From Paenirhizobium selenitireducens ATCC BAA-1503 (GTDB lineage Bacteria > Pseudomonadota > Alphaproteobacteria > Rhizobiales > Rhizobiaceae), in NCBI RefSeq assembly GCF_000518785.1, contig NZ_JAEG01000009.1, positions 186,001-250,000 on the forward strand: a stretch of 64,000 nucleotides of DNA. The letters run 5' to 3'. The position numbers and the translations under genes were made by a program. This document shows positions 46,542-55,364 of the stretch, piece after piece (position 1 is the first letter of the stretch; the number at the start of each line of letters is the position of its first letter). Under the pieces are notes generated by a model. It did not search any database and was not told the DNA's origin. It saw nothing but the letters and a program-made list of their open reading frames with translations.

Positions 46542-47932
46542 CAGTCTACGGCCTCCGTGTCACGGGAACTGCTATTTTCATGAATGACATAGGTGCCGCC
46601 CAGAACCAGGGCCCCGATGATCACCGCAACGGCCGGACCGATGCTCTTGCGGCTCGACTGGCTGAGCGCGATTCTGAGGAACACGGCGATGATGACGAGA
46701 AGGATGGCAAAGAAGGCCAGCGGCGCCGCTTCCAGCAGCAATGCGAGCGTTTCGGGCGACAGGGTGGAGATTTCGAGCGGACCGGTCAGAGCGGCCTGCA
46801 TGTCCATCGGCCCGGGCACGTAGGCGGGCGCCGCGCCAAGGCTCGCATAATCGAAGGTCGCGTGCAGGATGATGCCGAGCACCACCACCGAAAGGGCGAC
46901 GAAGTAAAGCAGCGGCGAGAAGTTGCGGATGTAGCGCTGGATCACCGGAATGAGCAGCGTCAGCAACAGCGAGATGACCAGGATTGCGCCGTAGGCAAGG
47001 TTGGTCACGAAGCTCTGCACGGCTCCGAAGTTATAGGTCGAGAGGACATAGGTGATCATGTAGAGGTTAAGCGCGCCGAGCGCCGAGCCGAATACGCCGC
47101 CGCGTCCACCTGCAAGGGACGCCCCCCCGAGTACCAGCGCAGTCACCGCAATCAGCGTGTAGGTCGTGCCCTGCGACGGGTCCCCGGACGAGATCAGCGC
47201 CGTGAAACAGATCGAGGCCAGTCCGGCAAAGGCGCCGGAGATGAGGTGGGCGCCGATGCGCACCACGGTGATCGGCACGCCGGAGGTGTAGGCCGCGCGC
47301 TCGTCCGAGCCCATCAGCCGCAGATGCGTATAGAAGGCGGTGGTGGTGAACAGCAGCCAGGCAACCGTCGCCAGAATCAGGATGATCAGCACCGGCGAGA
47401 AGATCGAGGTGCCATAGCCCCATTCGGCCATGAAGGACGGCGCCATCCCGCCTGGGCGTGGCAAGATGACCAGGTTGATGCCTGACAGCGCGAGATAGCC
47501 GGACAACGAGACAATGATCGGCTGCACGCGGACATAAATGACGATCAGCGCGAAAATCAGCTGGTAGGCAGCGCCGACAGCCATGCAGTACAGGAAGACC
47601 GGAATGGGATTTTCCAGCATGCCGGCGGCCGTCAGTTGGATCATCGTGACGTTGATGAAACCGATCAGCGGGCCAACTGACAGATCGACCGTGCCGCGGC
47701 CGGAAATGGTCGATGCCATCAGCGCATAGGTGGCAAGGATCAGCGGTGTGACCACGATGATCGCTGCCCCGATGCCGGAGGCCGTCATCAGGGTTGGCGT
47801 ACGCAGCACCGCGATGGACAGCAGGGCAAAGAACAGCGTGATCGGCATCAACAGGTAAGGATTGGACCGTGCCCCCTGCAAGTCGGCTTTTGCCGCTGCC
47901 TGCGGCGATGTCTCGGTAACGGGAAGGCTCAT
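46541..47932 (-). CDS. Sugar/autoinducer-type ABC transporter permease, partner subunit
   Basis: A 463-residue permease of the same family as its neighbour. STISGRGTVDLSVGPLIGF near residue 75 and VLGGASLAGGRGGVFGSALG near residue 260 are the BPD_transp_2 landmarks. The C terminus carries an extra pair of helices not usual in RbsC. Its gene overlaps the ATPase gene by 4 bases and the other permease by 3. Confidence 0.9.
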   Translation of the reverse strand: MSLPVTETSPQAAAKADLQGARSNPYLLMPITLFFALLSIAVLRTPTLMTASGIGAAIIVVTPLILATYALMASTISGRGTVDLSVGPLIGFINVTMIQLTAAGMLENPIPVFLYCMAVGAAYQLIFALIVIYVRVQPIIVSLSGYLALSGINLVILPRPGGMAPSFMAEWGYGTSIFSPVLIILILATVAWLLFTTTAFYTHLRLMGSDERAAYTSGVPITVVRIGAHLISGAFAGLASICFTALISSGDPSQGTTYTLIAVTALVLGGASLAGGRGGVFGSALGALNLYMITYVLSTYNFGAVQSFVTNLAYGAILVISLLLTLLIPVIQRYIRNFSPLLYFVALSVVVLGIILHATFDYASLGAAPAYVPGPMDMQAALTGPLEISTLSPETLALLLEAAPLAFFAILLVIIAVFLRIALSQSSRKSIGPAVAVIIGALVLGGTYVIHENSSSRDTEAVD

Positions 47933-49770
47933 TGCCGCCCTCCTTCGATCCGTGCGCCATTCTCCCCGAACTCGACGATCCTGATCGGCTTGACGGATGG
48001 CGCAGCGTTCGGCCGAAGCCCTGGCCTGCCCGGCGAGACCGCCACGGCATCGTCCGCAGACCGTGGGGCAACCGTTGCCAGCACCTTGGGATTGAGATGA
48101 TCGGGGACATTTACACGGGCACTCAGACCGTCCTCGAGAACCGGAGCGCTGCCCGATCCAGCCGATGCGGGCGCGCCGGGACGAAGACCGTACGAAGATG
48201 TCAGCCCCTGGCCGCCGGTATGGCCGAACATCGCTTCCAGCACACGCTTCGGCTCCAGTCCCTGTCCGTCGAAGGCATCGAAGGGCGCGCCATCGCGGAA
48301 CACGATGACTCGTGTGGCAAAGCCGAGGAATTCCTCGATTTCGGACGAGAGATAGATGACCCCCCTGCCCTCTTCGGCGTAGGTGCGCAAGTGCTTGTAG
48401 AGCTCGGCCTTGGCGCCGACATCGATCCCGCGTGCCGGGTCATTGAGGATGATCACGTCGGGCCGCATGGCAAAGCCGCGCCCGATCAGCACCTTCTGCT
48501 GATTGCCGCCCGAAAGGGAGGTAATGCGATCTTCCTTCACGCCAAACTTGATCAGCAGATTTTCAGCTTCCCTTTTGAAAAGAACGGAAAGCGTCGAGCG
48601 GTCGATGAAGCCGAGAATGCCGCCACGTTTCTTCTCGCGATACAGCGGCATCACCAGGTTTTCGAAGATGGAAAGCGATGCGAAGATGCCCTCGCGCTTG
48701 CGGTCGCCGGAGACATAGGCGACCTTTCCCGCGACGGCTTCGGCAAGGGTGCGCACGGGCGACCAGGCACCATCACGGCCCGCCACCTGCACCAGTCCCT
48801 CGCTGGCAGCCATCACGCCAGCCAGGATGCGAACAAAGGCATCCTGGCCCTGCCCGTCGAGACCGGCGACACCGACAACCTCGCCGCGGCGCAGGTCGAA
48901 ATCGAAGGGCTTCGAACCGGGCCAGACGACCAGTTTTCTCGCCTTCATGGCGCGTTCTGCCGTCTTCGGCACCGGCACTGCCGCCTGGCCATTCTTGTCC
49001 GAGCGATCCTCGCCGGTCATCAACCGGAGCAGGTTCTTCTCGGTAATGTCGGCCTTTTCCAGCACGCCGACATCGCGACCGTCACGAAACACGGTGGCAC
49101 GATCGGAAATGCGGACAAGCTCGGCAATGCGATGGGTCACGATCAGGATCGTCGTTCCGCGGTCGCGCAAGGCGCGCATTCTGGAGAACAGCCGCTCGGT
49201 GGAGTCAAAATCAAGGGCCGCGGAGCTCTCGTCCAGGATCAGGATCTTTGGCTCGGAAAGAAGCGCGCGGGCAATCGTGATCCACTGCTTGAGCCCGAGC
49301 GGCAGCGTGCCGACCACGGCATGGGGGTCCACCGGCTCGCCGGACAGCTCTTCCATCAGCTCGGCCGCACGCGCCACCTTCCGCTCCTGCGAGAGCGTCT
49401 TGGTAAACAGCCGGTCCGATCCCATGAAAATGTTGTCGACAACCGAGCTTTCATCCGCGACCAGCACTTCCTGGTAAACGGTCGATATCCCGAGCGCCCG
49501 GCTCTCGGCCGGTGTGGAGGGCGTTTCTCCGAGGATGGAAACTGTTCCACTGTCTACGGGCAGTATGCCCGAGACGACCTTGGCCATGGTGCTCTTGCCG
49601 CAACCGTTTCCGCCAACGATGGCATGTATCTCACCAGCCCGGGCAGAAAAGGAAGCGCCATCGAGCGCCCGGGTCGGCCCGAAATACTTTTTCACGCCGC
49701 GCACCAGGATAGTCTCCCGGCCGGCAGGCTCTGCGATATCTGGGACGGAGAACGTCATGGATCTACCCAT
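47929..49770 (-). CDS. Sugar-type ABC transporter double ATPase (RbsA-like) with C-terminal tail
   Basis: A 613-residue protein with two ABC cassettes. First: Walker A GGNGCGKSTMAKV near residue 54, degenerate signature LPLGLKQ, Walker B ILILDESSAALD. Second: altered P-loop GLDGQGQDAF, signature LSGGNQQKVLIGRG, and ILNDPARGIDVG where the usual DEP is NDP, so the second site is probably inactive for hydrolysis, common for the RbsA type. After about residue 525 a Pro/Ser/Gly-rich tail of some 85 residues ends IRIVEFGENGARIEGG, which resembles the N terminus of the nearby lactonase-like protein. A second ATG four codons on is a possible start. Confidence 0.9.
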   Translation of the reverse strand: MGRSMTFSVPDIAEPAGRETILVRGVKKYFGPTRALDGASFSARAGEIHAIVGGNGCGKSTMAKVVSGILPVDSGTVSILGETPSTPAESRALGISTVYQEVLVADESSVVDNIFMGSDRLFTKTLSQERKVARAAELMEELSGEPVDPHAVVGTLPLGLKQWITIARALLSEPKILILDESSAALDFDSTERLFSRMRALRDRGTTILIVTHRIAELVRISDRATVFRDGRDVGVLEKADITEKNLLRLMTGEDRSDKNGQAAVPVPKTAERAMKARKLVVWPGSKPFDFDLRRGEVVGVAGLDGQGQDAFVRILAGVMAASEGLVQVAGRDGAWSPVRTLAEAVAGKVAYVSGDRKREGIFASLSIFENLVMPLYREKKRGGILGFIDRSTLSVLFKREAENLLIKFGVKEDRITSLSGGNQQKVLIGRGFAMRPDVIILNDPARGIDVGAKAELYKHLRTYAEEGRGVIYLSSEIEEFLGFATRVIVFRDGAPFDAFDGQGLEPKRVLEAMFGHTGGQGLTSSYGLRPGAPASAGSGSAPVLEDGLSARVNVPDHLNPKVLATVAPRSADDAVAVSPGRPGLRPNAAPSVKPIRIVEFGENGARIEGGRQ

Positions 49771-49827
49771 CTGGCCGGAGTGCGACCGATGAAACGAATG
49801 AACAGTCAGGGAAGGGGCGTCATTGGC

Positions 49828-49860
49828 GGGGTAGCCGCGCCACTGCGGCGCGACTACCCC
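49828..49860 (-). other. 14-bp stem-loop between binding-protein and ATPase genes
   Basis: GGGGTAGCCGCGCC pairs with GGCGCGACTACCCC (49828-49841 with 49847-49860); in the minus-strand RNA the one mismatch becomes a G-U pair. It begins 8 bases after the binding-protein stop. A strong hairpin here usually protects the binding-protein mRNA so that it is made in excess over the membrane parts. Confidence 0.6.
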
Positions 49861-49867
49861 GTCATTG

Positions 49868-51034
49868 TCAGGGCTTGTAGGCGCGAGGATCGGCCGGCCG
49901 CAGGAAGAAGTCGTCCAGGTAGGACGGATCGTAACCCCAGCCCTTGGCGCCGACCTTGAGCCATTCGGCGCTGTCGAGATTGCAGTTCTCGTCCATTACC
50001 TTGGTGAGATCGTCATAGGTGAGCTTCACCGGATCGACGAGGACCGACTGAATCTTCGGGCCCTGGCCTTGAAGCGTGCGCATCATGATGTGCCACATCA
50101 GCTGGATATCGTCGGCTGCAGGCCACAGCTGGTAGGAGGCGTTGATGTATTCCGGGTTCTTGCGCCAGTAGCACAGCGCACCGAGTTCCCCCCCGATCGC
50201 CACCGGAATTTCGCCACGGCCAGCCTGCTGAACGGCGCGCAGAACACCCATTTCAGCGGCGGACTGCACGACGATGCCGTCCAGCTTGCCGGGATTGGTG
50301 GCAAGCCATTTTTGCACTTCGCCCTGGGCCACCTGGTCGGTCCACATGCCGGCGACCGAGCCGACGACCTTGATGTCCGGCGACGATGCAAGACCGGCGA
50401 GAACGCCACGATTCTGGCTGTCGGAGCCCGAGGTGCCGGGAATGCCCTCGACGACGAGCACGTTGCCCTTGCCACCCAGCTGGTCAACCATGGCCTTGCC
50501 GATCTCGTAGCCGCCAACCTGATAGTTTACCGAGGAATTGATGGCGTATTCGGAGGTCAGGTAACCGGTCATCGAGAAGACCGGCACGCCCTTGTCGGCG
50601 GCATACTTGACCGACGCATTGAGGGCCGTCGGGTTGGAGCAGCACAGGATGATGGCATCGGCGCCCTGATCCACCAGCTGGCGGATCTGCTGGATCTGCG
50701 TGGAGTCGTTCAGGTTGGACTGCGTAACGATCACTTCAGAAAGAAGTCCGAGCTTCTGCCACTCCGGCACGATGACCTTCTGCAGCTCGTCCATGGCAGC
50801 CGCACGCCACGTATTGCCGGCATAGGAGGAGGCATAGCCGATCTTCCACGGCGGGCCCTTCTTCGCCTTGAAATCCCTCCACTTGCTCGGCCCGATGGGC
50901 TGCATCGGATCGAGCATTTCCTTGTTGTAGAGCCTCTTGGCCACATCGGGTTTCAACTCGTCGACGCCCTCGGCAAAGGCTCCGGTAGCGGCAACAGCGA
51001 ACATCGCGGCCGTGCAGAGTATTCTCGTTAGCAT
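49868..51034 (-). CDS. Sugar/autoinducer-type ABC transporter solute-binding protein
   Basis: A 388-residue periplasmic protein (Peripla_BP_4) with signal peptide MLTRILCTAAMFAVAATGA cut near FA-E. It has an extra N-terminal segment of about 50 residues before WKIGYASSYAGNTWRAAAM, then DQGADAIILCCSNPTALN near residue 120. The start has GGAGGAGAG seven bases upstream. With two permeases and the double ATPase it forms a full importer; the ligand is unknown and could be a lactone, glycoside or sugar acid in view of the hydrolases before it. Confidence 0.9.
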   Translation of the reverse strand: MLTRILCTAAMFAVAATGAFAEGVDELKPDVAKRLYNKEMLDPMQPIGPSKWRDFKAKKGPPWKIGYASSYAGNTWRAAAMDELQKVIVPEWQKLGLLSEVIVTQSNLNDSTQIQQIRQLVDQGADAIILCCSNPTALNASVKYAADKGVPVFSMTGYLTSEYAINSSVNYQVGGYEIGKAMVDQLGGKGNVLVVEGIPGTSGSDSQNRGVLAGLASSPDIKVVGSVAGMWTDQVAQGEVQKWLATNPGKLDGIVVQSAAEMGVLRAVQQAGRGEIPVAIGGELGALCYWRKNPEYINASYQLWPAADDIQLMWHIMMRTLQGQGPKIQSVLVDPVKLTYDDLTKVMDENCNLDSAEWLKVGAKGWGYDPSYLDDFFLRPADPRAYKP

Positions 51035-51079
51035 TTCAACTCTCCTCCTAGTTGCAGTCTTGATCATTCAGTCATGCGT

Positions 51080-52015
51080 TTAGTCGTAGAAATCCTGCGG
51101 GGACTTGCGGAAACCGGGCCACGTCACCGGATCGTGGCCGGTGACCACCATGGCATTGGTGTCGTGCGCAATGCGCCGCAGCTTGGCCACGGAATCGGCG
51201 GCCTGTGCCGACGATACGACGAGCCCCGGAAGGGCCCTGTTCTCCCAGTGGTCCACCGTATAGGCCGCATCGATGGTCAACAGGATCGGGCCGCTCTCCG
51301 GCAGTGTGATCAGGAAGGACTGGTGCCCCGGCGAATGGCCCGGCGTGAAGATCATCCGCACCGTCCCGTCGCCGAACAGGTCGTAATTGTCGGTGAATTC
51401 GCCCCCCAGGAACTTCCAGTTCAGGCCCGGTCGATCGAAATCGGCGCGGATATAGGCGCCGGCCGAAAACCAGTGCGGCTTGAAGGCGTAGTCATATTCA
51501 ATGCGCTGGACGATGTGCTGCGCTTTCGGGAAGCGCCCGATGGCGCCTGTATGATCGAGATGCAGATGCGACTGCACGACGTAACGAACATCCTGCGGAT
51601 TGATGTCGATCATCTTCAACTGATCGACGCAGTTCTCCGAGACCGCCATCACGGGATCATAGGCATCCACGACCGAGCCCCAGTGGCCGCGCTTGTCGAT
51701 GGCGGTTTCCACCGCATTGCCGCCATCGATAACGACAAGACCCTGCGGATGCCTGATCAGGAACCACGGCACGGGAATTTCGAAATCATCCTCGCCCTGG
51801 TTCATCTTGATGTACTTGGTCTTGGTCTTCAGGGTTCCCGTCTGGAACATGTGCAATTCGATCCCCGAAGACTTGCGCCGCGAGCGCGACGCCTCCTTCG
51901 GGGCCGGGGAGAAACTGGGGCGCGGTGCCAGCGACGAGGTGTTGGTTGGCCGCGAGGGGGACGAGGCATCGGTTTCGATGCGGCGCCCCTTGTCGTCGAA
52001 TTCAATGATCTTCAT
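51080..52015 (-). CDS. Metallo-beta-lactamase-fold hydrolase, AHL-lactonase-like
   Basis: A 311-residue dinuclear-metal hydrolase. The motif HLHLDHTGAIG at residues 150-160 (His150, His152, Asp154, His155), the third His in FTPGHSPGHQS near residue 225 and the bridging Asp in LTIDAAY near residue 245 are all present. The layout follows the AttM/AiiA lactonase group. The first 50 residues are a Ser/Pro/Arg-rich extension starting MKIIEFDDKGRRIETD. It may open a lactone brought in by the adjacent importer; a quorum-signal substrate is possible but not shown. Confidence 0.82.
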   Translation of the reverse strand: MKIIEFDDKGRRIETDASSPSRPTNTSSLAPRPSFSPAPKEASRSRRKSSGIELHMFQTGTLKTKTKYIKMNQGEDDFEIPVPWFLIRHPQGLVVIDGGNAVETAIDKRGHWGSVVDAYDPVMAVSENCVDQLKMIDINPQDVRYVVQSHLHLDHTGAIGRFPKAQHIVQRIEYDYAFKPHWFSAGAYIRADFDRPGLNWKFLGGEFTDNYDLFGDGTVRMIFTPGHSPGHQSFLITLPESGPILLTIDAAYTVDHWENRALPGLVVSSAQAADSVAKLRRIAHDTNAMVVTGHDPVTWPGFRKSPQDFYD

Positions 52016-52043
52016 CGTTCAATACCCGCTTTCGGAATCGGCT

Positions 52044-52892
52044 TCAGGTGCGCGCTTCAACAAGACGAAGCGCCTCTTTCAAATAGACTGCGAAGAGCGG
52101 ATAGTTTTCGGACATCGGGAAGTGACCGATGTCCTCCATCTCGATGTAGATGCCACCGGGAATTTGGCGGGCGGTGTTTTCGGTGGCTTCCGGCGGCGTC
52201 AGGTAGTCGTAGGTTCCAGTCATCATGATAACGGGGCACCGCTTCGTATCGATATTGCCGAGCTTGCCCCTGAGATCATGGTCGATCGAGTAGAAGAACA
52301 GGTCGCCTTTGAAGACCTCGGAACCCTGGGTGTAATAGTGCCATGTCAGCCAGCGATCCATGTCCGGGCTCTGCGGAGCCATGAGGTCCCACACGCCGCT
52401 GGCGCAGACCTGCGCCGCGTTGGCATGGGGATGCCGCCACCAGTCCAGATAGAAGCCAGGCGCGTGTTCCGCCGCCTCGACGGGAATGACCGCGCGGAAC
52501 TTGTCCGGGTGATGAAGCGCCAGTTGCAGGGCCACGTTGCCACCAAAGCTTGATCCCATGAAGATGGGACGGTCGAGCTCGAGCGCATCGCAAAGCGTGA
52601 TGATGAAGTTCATGTAGTGGCGCGCGGTCAGCGTATACTCTTCCTTCCACCACTCCCGATTGAGTGGCGGGTCAGTCTTTCCATGCCGCGCCAGGTCATA
52701 GGCGATGACGTCGTAGCGGTCCGTGATCGTCTCGTCCTCGAGAAGGCCGCGCCATTGGTGGTTATGGCAACCGGCCGTATGCTGACAGACAAGCGGGATG
52801 CCCGTGCCGTTCCTGAGGTAGAAAACCTTGTATTCGTAGCCGTCCACATCGATTGTGACGTAACGGCCTATAACGGGTGAGTGCTTCGCCAT
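52044..52892 (-). CDS. Alpha/beta hydrolase
   Basis: A 282-residue alpha/beta-hydrolase-fold enzyme. The nucleophile elbow is FMGSSFGGNVAL near residue 118, the oxyanion region CQHTAGCHNHQWRG near residue 38, and the catalytic His is in DIGHFPMSENYP near residue 262, with Asp in TGTYDYLTPP. It belongs to the operon with the importer and the lactonase-like enzyme, 28 bases before the latter, and probably cleaves an ester, lactone or C-C bond of the imported compound. Confidence 0.85.
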   Translation of the reverse strand: MAKHSPVIGRYVTIDVDGYEYKVFYLRNGTGIPLVCQHTAGCHNHQWRGLLEDETITDRYDVIAYDLARHGKTDPPLNREWWKEEYTLTARHYMNFIITLCDALELDRPIFMGSSFGGNVALQLALHHPDKFRAVIPVEAAEHAPGFYLDWWRHPHANAAQVCASGVWDLMAPQSPDMDRWLTWHYYTQGSEVFKGDLFFYSIDHDLRGKLGNIDTKRCPVIMMTGTYDYLTPPEATENTARQIPGGIYIEMEDIGHFPMSENYPLFAVYLKEALRLVEART

Positions 52893-52922
52893 TCCGGATT
52901 TCCTATAAGTGATGGGACGTCA

Positions 52923-53312
52923 TCAGACCGGCACGCCGACCTTGCGAAGCAGCTCGAACTGGACGGTGAAGTTGCGCAGATTCTGGAACATCGCGAGAAG
53001 ATTGCCTTCGATCTTCAGGTCGCGACGAAAGCTCGCCGACCAGATGCCGTGATACATCGGCTCCGGAACAGGCTTGGCGAACTCACGCCATGTGGCGGGG
53101 CTCGCTCTCAATGCAAAATCATAGGAATCAAGTGGTTGCGGATCCGTGTTGATGCGGTAGACCTTACCGTCCACCATCTCCACGATCACCTTCTGGACCC
53201 CCATGTCCCACAGATAGCTGCACGTGAAATACCGCGCCATGGCACCGATCGTCGGGTCCCGGTCCGAGGCCTCGCCGAAACGGACCGCCCAGTCGCGCAC
53301 GCTCATGACCAT
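52923..53312 (-). CDS. Small SCP2-like protein
   Basis: A 129-residue protein. The strand and loop pattern VIVEMVDGKVYR, then FALRASPATWREFAKP and LKIEGNLLAMFQNLR, resembles the sterol-carrier-protein-2 fold, a hydrophobic-ligand binding domain. The similarity is a judgement from pattern only. It is the first gene of the long minus-strand run, divergent from the IclR gene. Two ATGs two codons apart can start it; the longer frame upstream has no support. Confidence 0.55.
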   Translation of the reverse strand: MVMSVRDWAVRFGEASDRDPTIGAMARYFTCSYLWDMGVQKVIVEMVDGKVYRINTDPQPLDSYDFALRASPATWREFAKPVPEPMYHGIWSASFRRDLKIEGNLLAMFQNLRNFTVQFELLRKVGVPV

Positions 53313-53383
53313 GCCTAAAGCCTCCACCGCTGTTCCATTCTGCTCGAAGCACCGGCATAGGCGCTTTCCGCATTTCAATCTAT

Positions 53384-53399
53384 GTTCAGTATCTTGAAC
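53384..53399. promoter_or_regulatory. Candidate IclR operator between the operon and iclR
   Basis: The inverted repeat GTTCA-N6-TGAAC lies in the 175-base AT-rich divergent region, 72 bases from the first operon gene and 89 from the IclR gene. Length and placement suit an IclR-family dimer site. Confidence 0.5.
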
Positions 53400-53487
53400 A
53401 CTTTTCAGTGGACGGGACGCTAATCGCCATAATATATAGATGTCAAGAAAAAAAGCAGTTCCTCGTTGAAAGCTTCCGGATCTCTTC

Positions 53488-54312
53488 ATGGCCACCAGCG
53501 ACAGCAAGCAGCAACAGACGCCTGCACTGGAAAAGGGCGCCCGCATCCTTGATCTCGTTGCGAGATCAAGGGGCTTTCTCAGCCTCTCGGATCTCTCGCG
53601 GGAGTTGAAGATCGCCCCATCCAGCGTCCACTCGCTCTGCCACACGCTGGTCGGGCTGGAGCTGCTCATCAGGCGCACCGACCAGACATTCCAGCTCGGG
53701 CCGCATGTGATGCGCTGGTCGAACGCCTTCACCCTGCAATCCGACGTGGCCACCGAGTTTGCCGCGATCTGGGATCACGAACCGGCCCTTCCCCGCGCAA
53801 CATTCACGCTGACGGTCCAAGACGGCACCGAAGTGGTCTATATCGCGGCACGCAATTGGGAGGGGTTCCGCACTGCGATCGAGTTTCGCGTGGGCATGCG
53901 CCTGCCCGCCGCCTTCACGGCGACGGGGAAAGCGTTTCTCAGCCACATGAGCGACCATGAAATCCGCCGCCTCTTCGCCGATGGCCTGCCGGCGGCAAGA
54001 ACCGTCCGGAGCGTGCAGAATGTGGACGCGCTGCTGCTGGAATTGCGCGACATCCGCCGCGATGGCTACAGCTGCGACGAAGAGCAGATTGCTGACGGCA
54101 TGGTGTGTTTCGGAGCGACCGTGCTGGACGCACAGCACCGGCCGATCGCCGGAGTTGCCGTCAGTCTCGCTTCTGATTCCGACGCCATGGCCGATCGTGC
54201 ATCGATCATTGCAAACGTGCTGGGGATGGCGGCCCGCCTCTCCCATCGCATGGGCGCCGATATCGCCCGGTCCGGCGAGACGACCGCCAGGCTGCGCCGG
54301 GATCCATTCTAA
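53488..54312 (+). CDS. IclR-family transcriptional regulator
   Basis: A 274-residue regulator: N-terminal winged HTH (residues about 10-75; LSDLSRELKIAPSSVHSLCH) and C-terminal IclR effector domain (about 90-260). It is divergent from the 12-gene operon and likely controls it. It shares the strong phrase LIRR.DQTF.LGPH...WSNAF with the second IclR gene at 55365-56150, so the two are paralogues. Confidence 0.92.
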   Translation: MATSDSKQQQTPALEKGARILDLVARSRGFLSLSDLSRELKIAPSSVHSLCHTLVGLELLIRRTDQTFQLGPHVMRWSNAFTLQSDVATEFAAIWDHEPALPRATFTLTVQDGTEVVYIAARNWEGFRTAIEFRVGMRLPAAFTATGKAFLSHMSDHEIRRLFADGLPAARTVRSVQNVDALLLELRDIRRDGYSCDEEQIADGMVCFGATVLDAQHRPIAGVAVSLASDSDAMADRASIIANVLGMAARLSHRMGADIARSGETTARLRRDPF

Positions 54313-54449
54313 AAAATGAGATTCTTTGGTAAGTTCCAGCAGGGCTGAGGCCTTATCAGCTACCTCTCATGGTGACATGATCCCCCACGGGAAGGCGCAA
54401 GGTCGGCATGACGACGCGACCGCGCAAGCCCGGCCTTGGGAGGGGATCA

Positions 54450-55319
54450 ATGCTGCACTTCAGTCAGGACAGATGTTCGAATGCTGCGCGGATGACGAAA
54501 CTGCCGGCCTCGCGGAGACGGCTTGTCAAGACCGACGCGGGGGTCTTGGACGTGCTGGATATCGGTAGCGGACAGACGCACGCTATCATTCTCATCACGC
54601 ACGGGCTCGGCAGCCTGGAGTCGTTCCAGGAAGTCGCGGAAGGGCTGGAAACGAGATTTCCAGGCAAGCGCATCATTGCCTATTCACGCCCCGGCCGCGG
54701 TCGCAGCGAGGGTCCGAACCGGCTCGAGCCCGCCGACTACCTCTCCTTCGAAGCTTGCCTGACCATTCCGGCAATCATGCGTGCGCTGGGCCTCGTCTCC
54801 GCCGATTTCGTAGCCCACAGCGACGGCGCGGCAGTTGCCATGCTGTTTGCCTGCATGACACCCTGGATGGTCAACCGAATTGTTGCCATCGCTCCGCAGG
54901 TCTGTGCCGATCCGCAGTATGTCGCATCGACCGCGGCTCTACGCGCGGCTCAGAATCTGCCCGAGGCGCTCGAACGACTTGGAGCGACCCACCTCGATCC
55001 AGCGCTGGCCGTGCATTATTGGACCATGGCCCGGTTGGCCCTTTGCGCCAACCCCGATTATGTCCTCGACCGCCTCCAGAAGCTGAATGCACCTCTCCTG
55101 CTGATCCAGGGCCTGAAGGACGATCTTGGCGCTCCTCAGCAGATGTCCGCCATTTCTGCGCGCGTGCCGGGCCAGATGAACTGGGTGATCCTTCGCCAGG
55201 ATGGCCACTACCCGCAGCATGACAGCACCGACGTGGTGCTGGACATGATTTCCGGACACCTGAAGCAGCCAGTAGCAAATATCCGAACGGAGCGCCTCCT
55301 GGCGCATGCAGCAATCTGA
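54450..55319 (+). CDS. Alpha/beta hydrolase
   Basis: A 289-residue hydrolase. The oxyanion region is LITHGLGSLESFQEVA, the nucleophile elbow is ADFVAHSDGAAVAM near residue 127 (Ala-His-Ser-Asp-Gly in place of the usual Gly-x-Ser-x-Gly), and the catalytic His is in RQDGHYPQHDS near residue 253. I chose the ATG preceded by GGGAGGGG over one 14 codons earlier. It lies between the two paralogous IclR genes and follows the first on the same strand. Confidence 0.82.
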   Translation: MLHFSQDRCSNAARMTKLPASRRRLVKTDAGVLDVLDIGSGQTHAIILITHGLGSLESFQEVAEGLETRFPGKRIIAYSRPGRGRSEGPNRLEPADYLSFEACLTIPAIMRALGLVSADFVAHSDGAAVAMLFACMTPWMVNRIVAIAPQVCADPQYVASTAALRAAQNLPEALERLGATHLDPALAVHYWTMARLALCANPDYVLDRLQKLNAPLLLIQGLKDDLGAPQQMSAISARVPGQMNWVILRQDGHYPQHDSTDVVLDMISGHLKQPVANIRTERLLAHAAI

Positions 55320-55364
55320 ATGGCAGATCAGCGTTCTTTCCAATCCGCCCGCCGCATCGGGGTC

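Noticed and set aside
51080-52015. Quorum-quenching lactonase as a firm call
   Set aside because: The metal-binding motif fits many MBL hydrolases and the N-terminal extension is unusual; only a lactonase-like label is supported.
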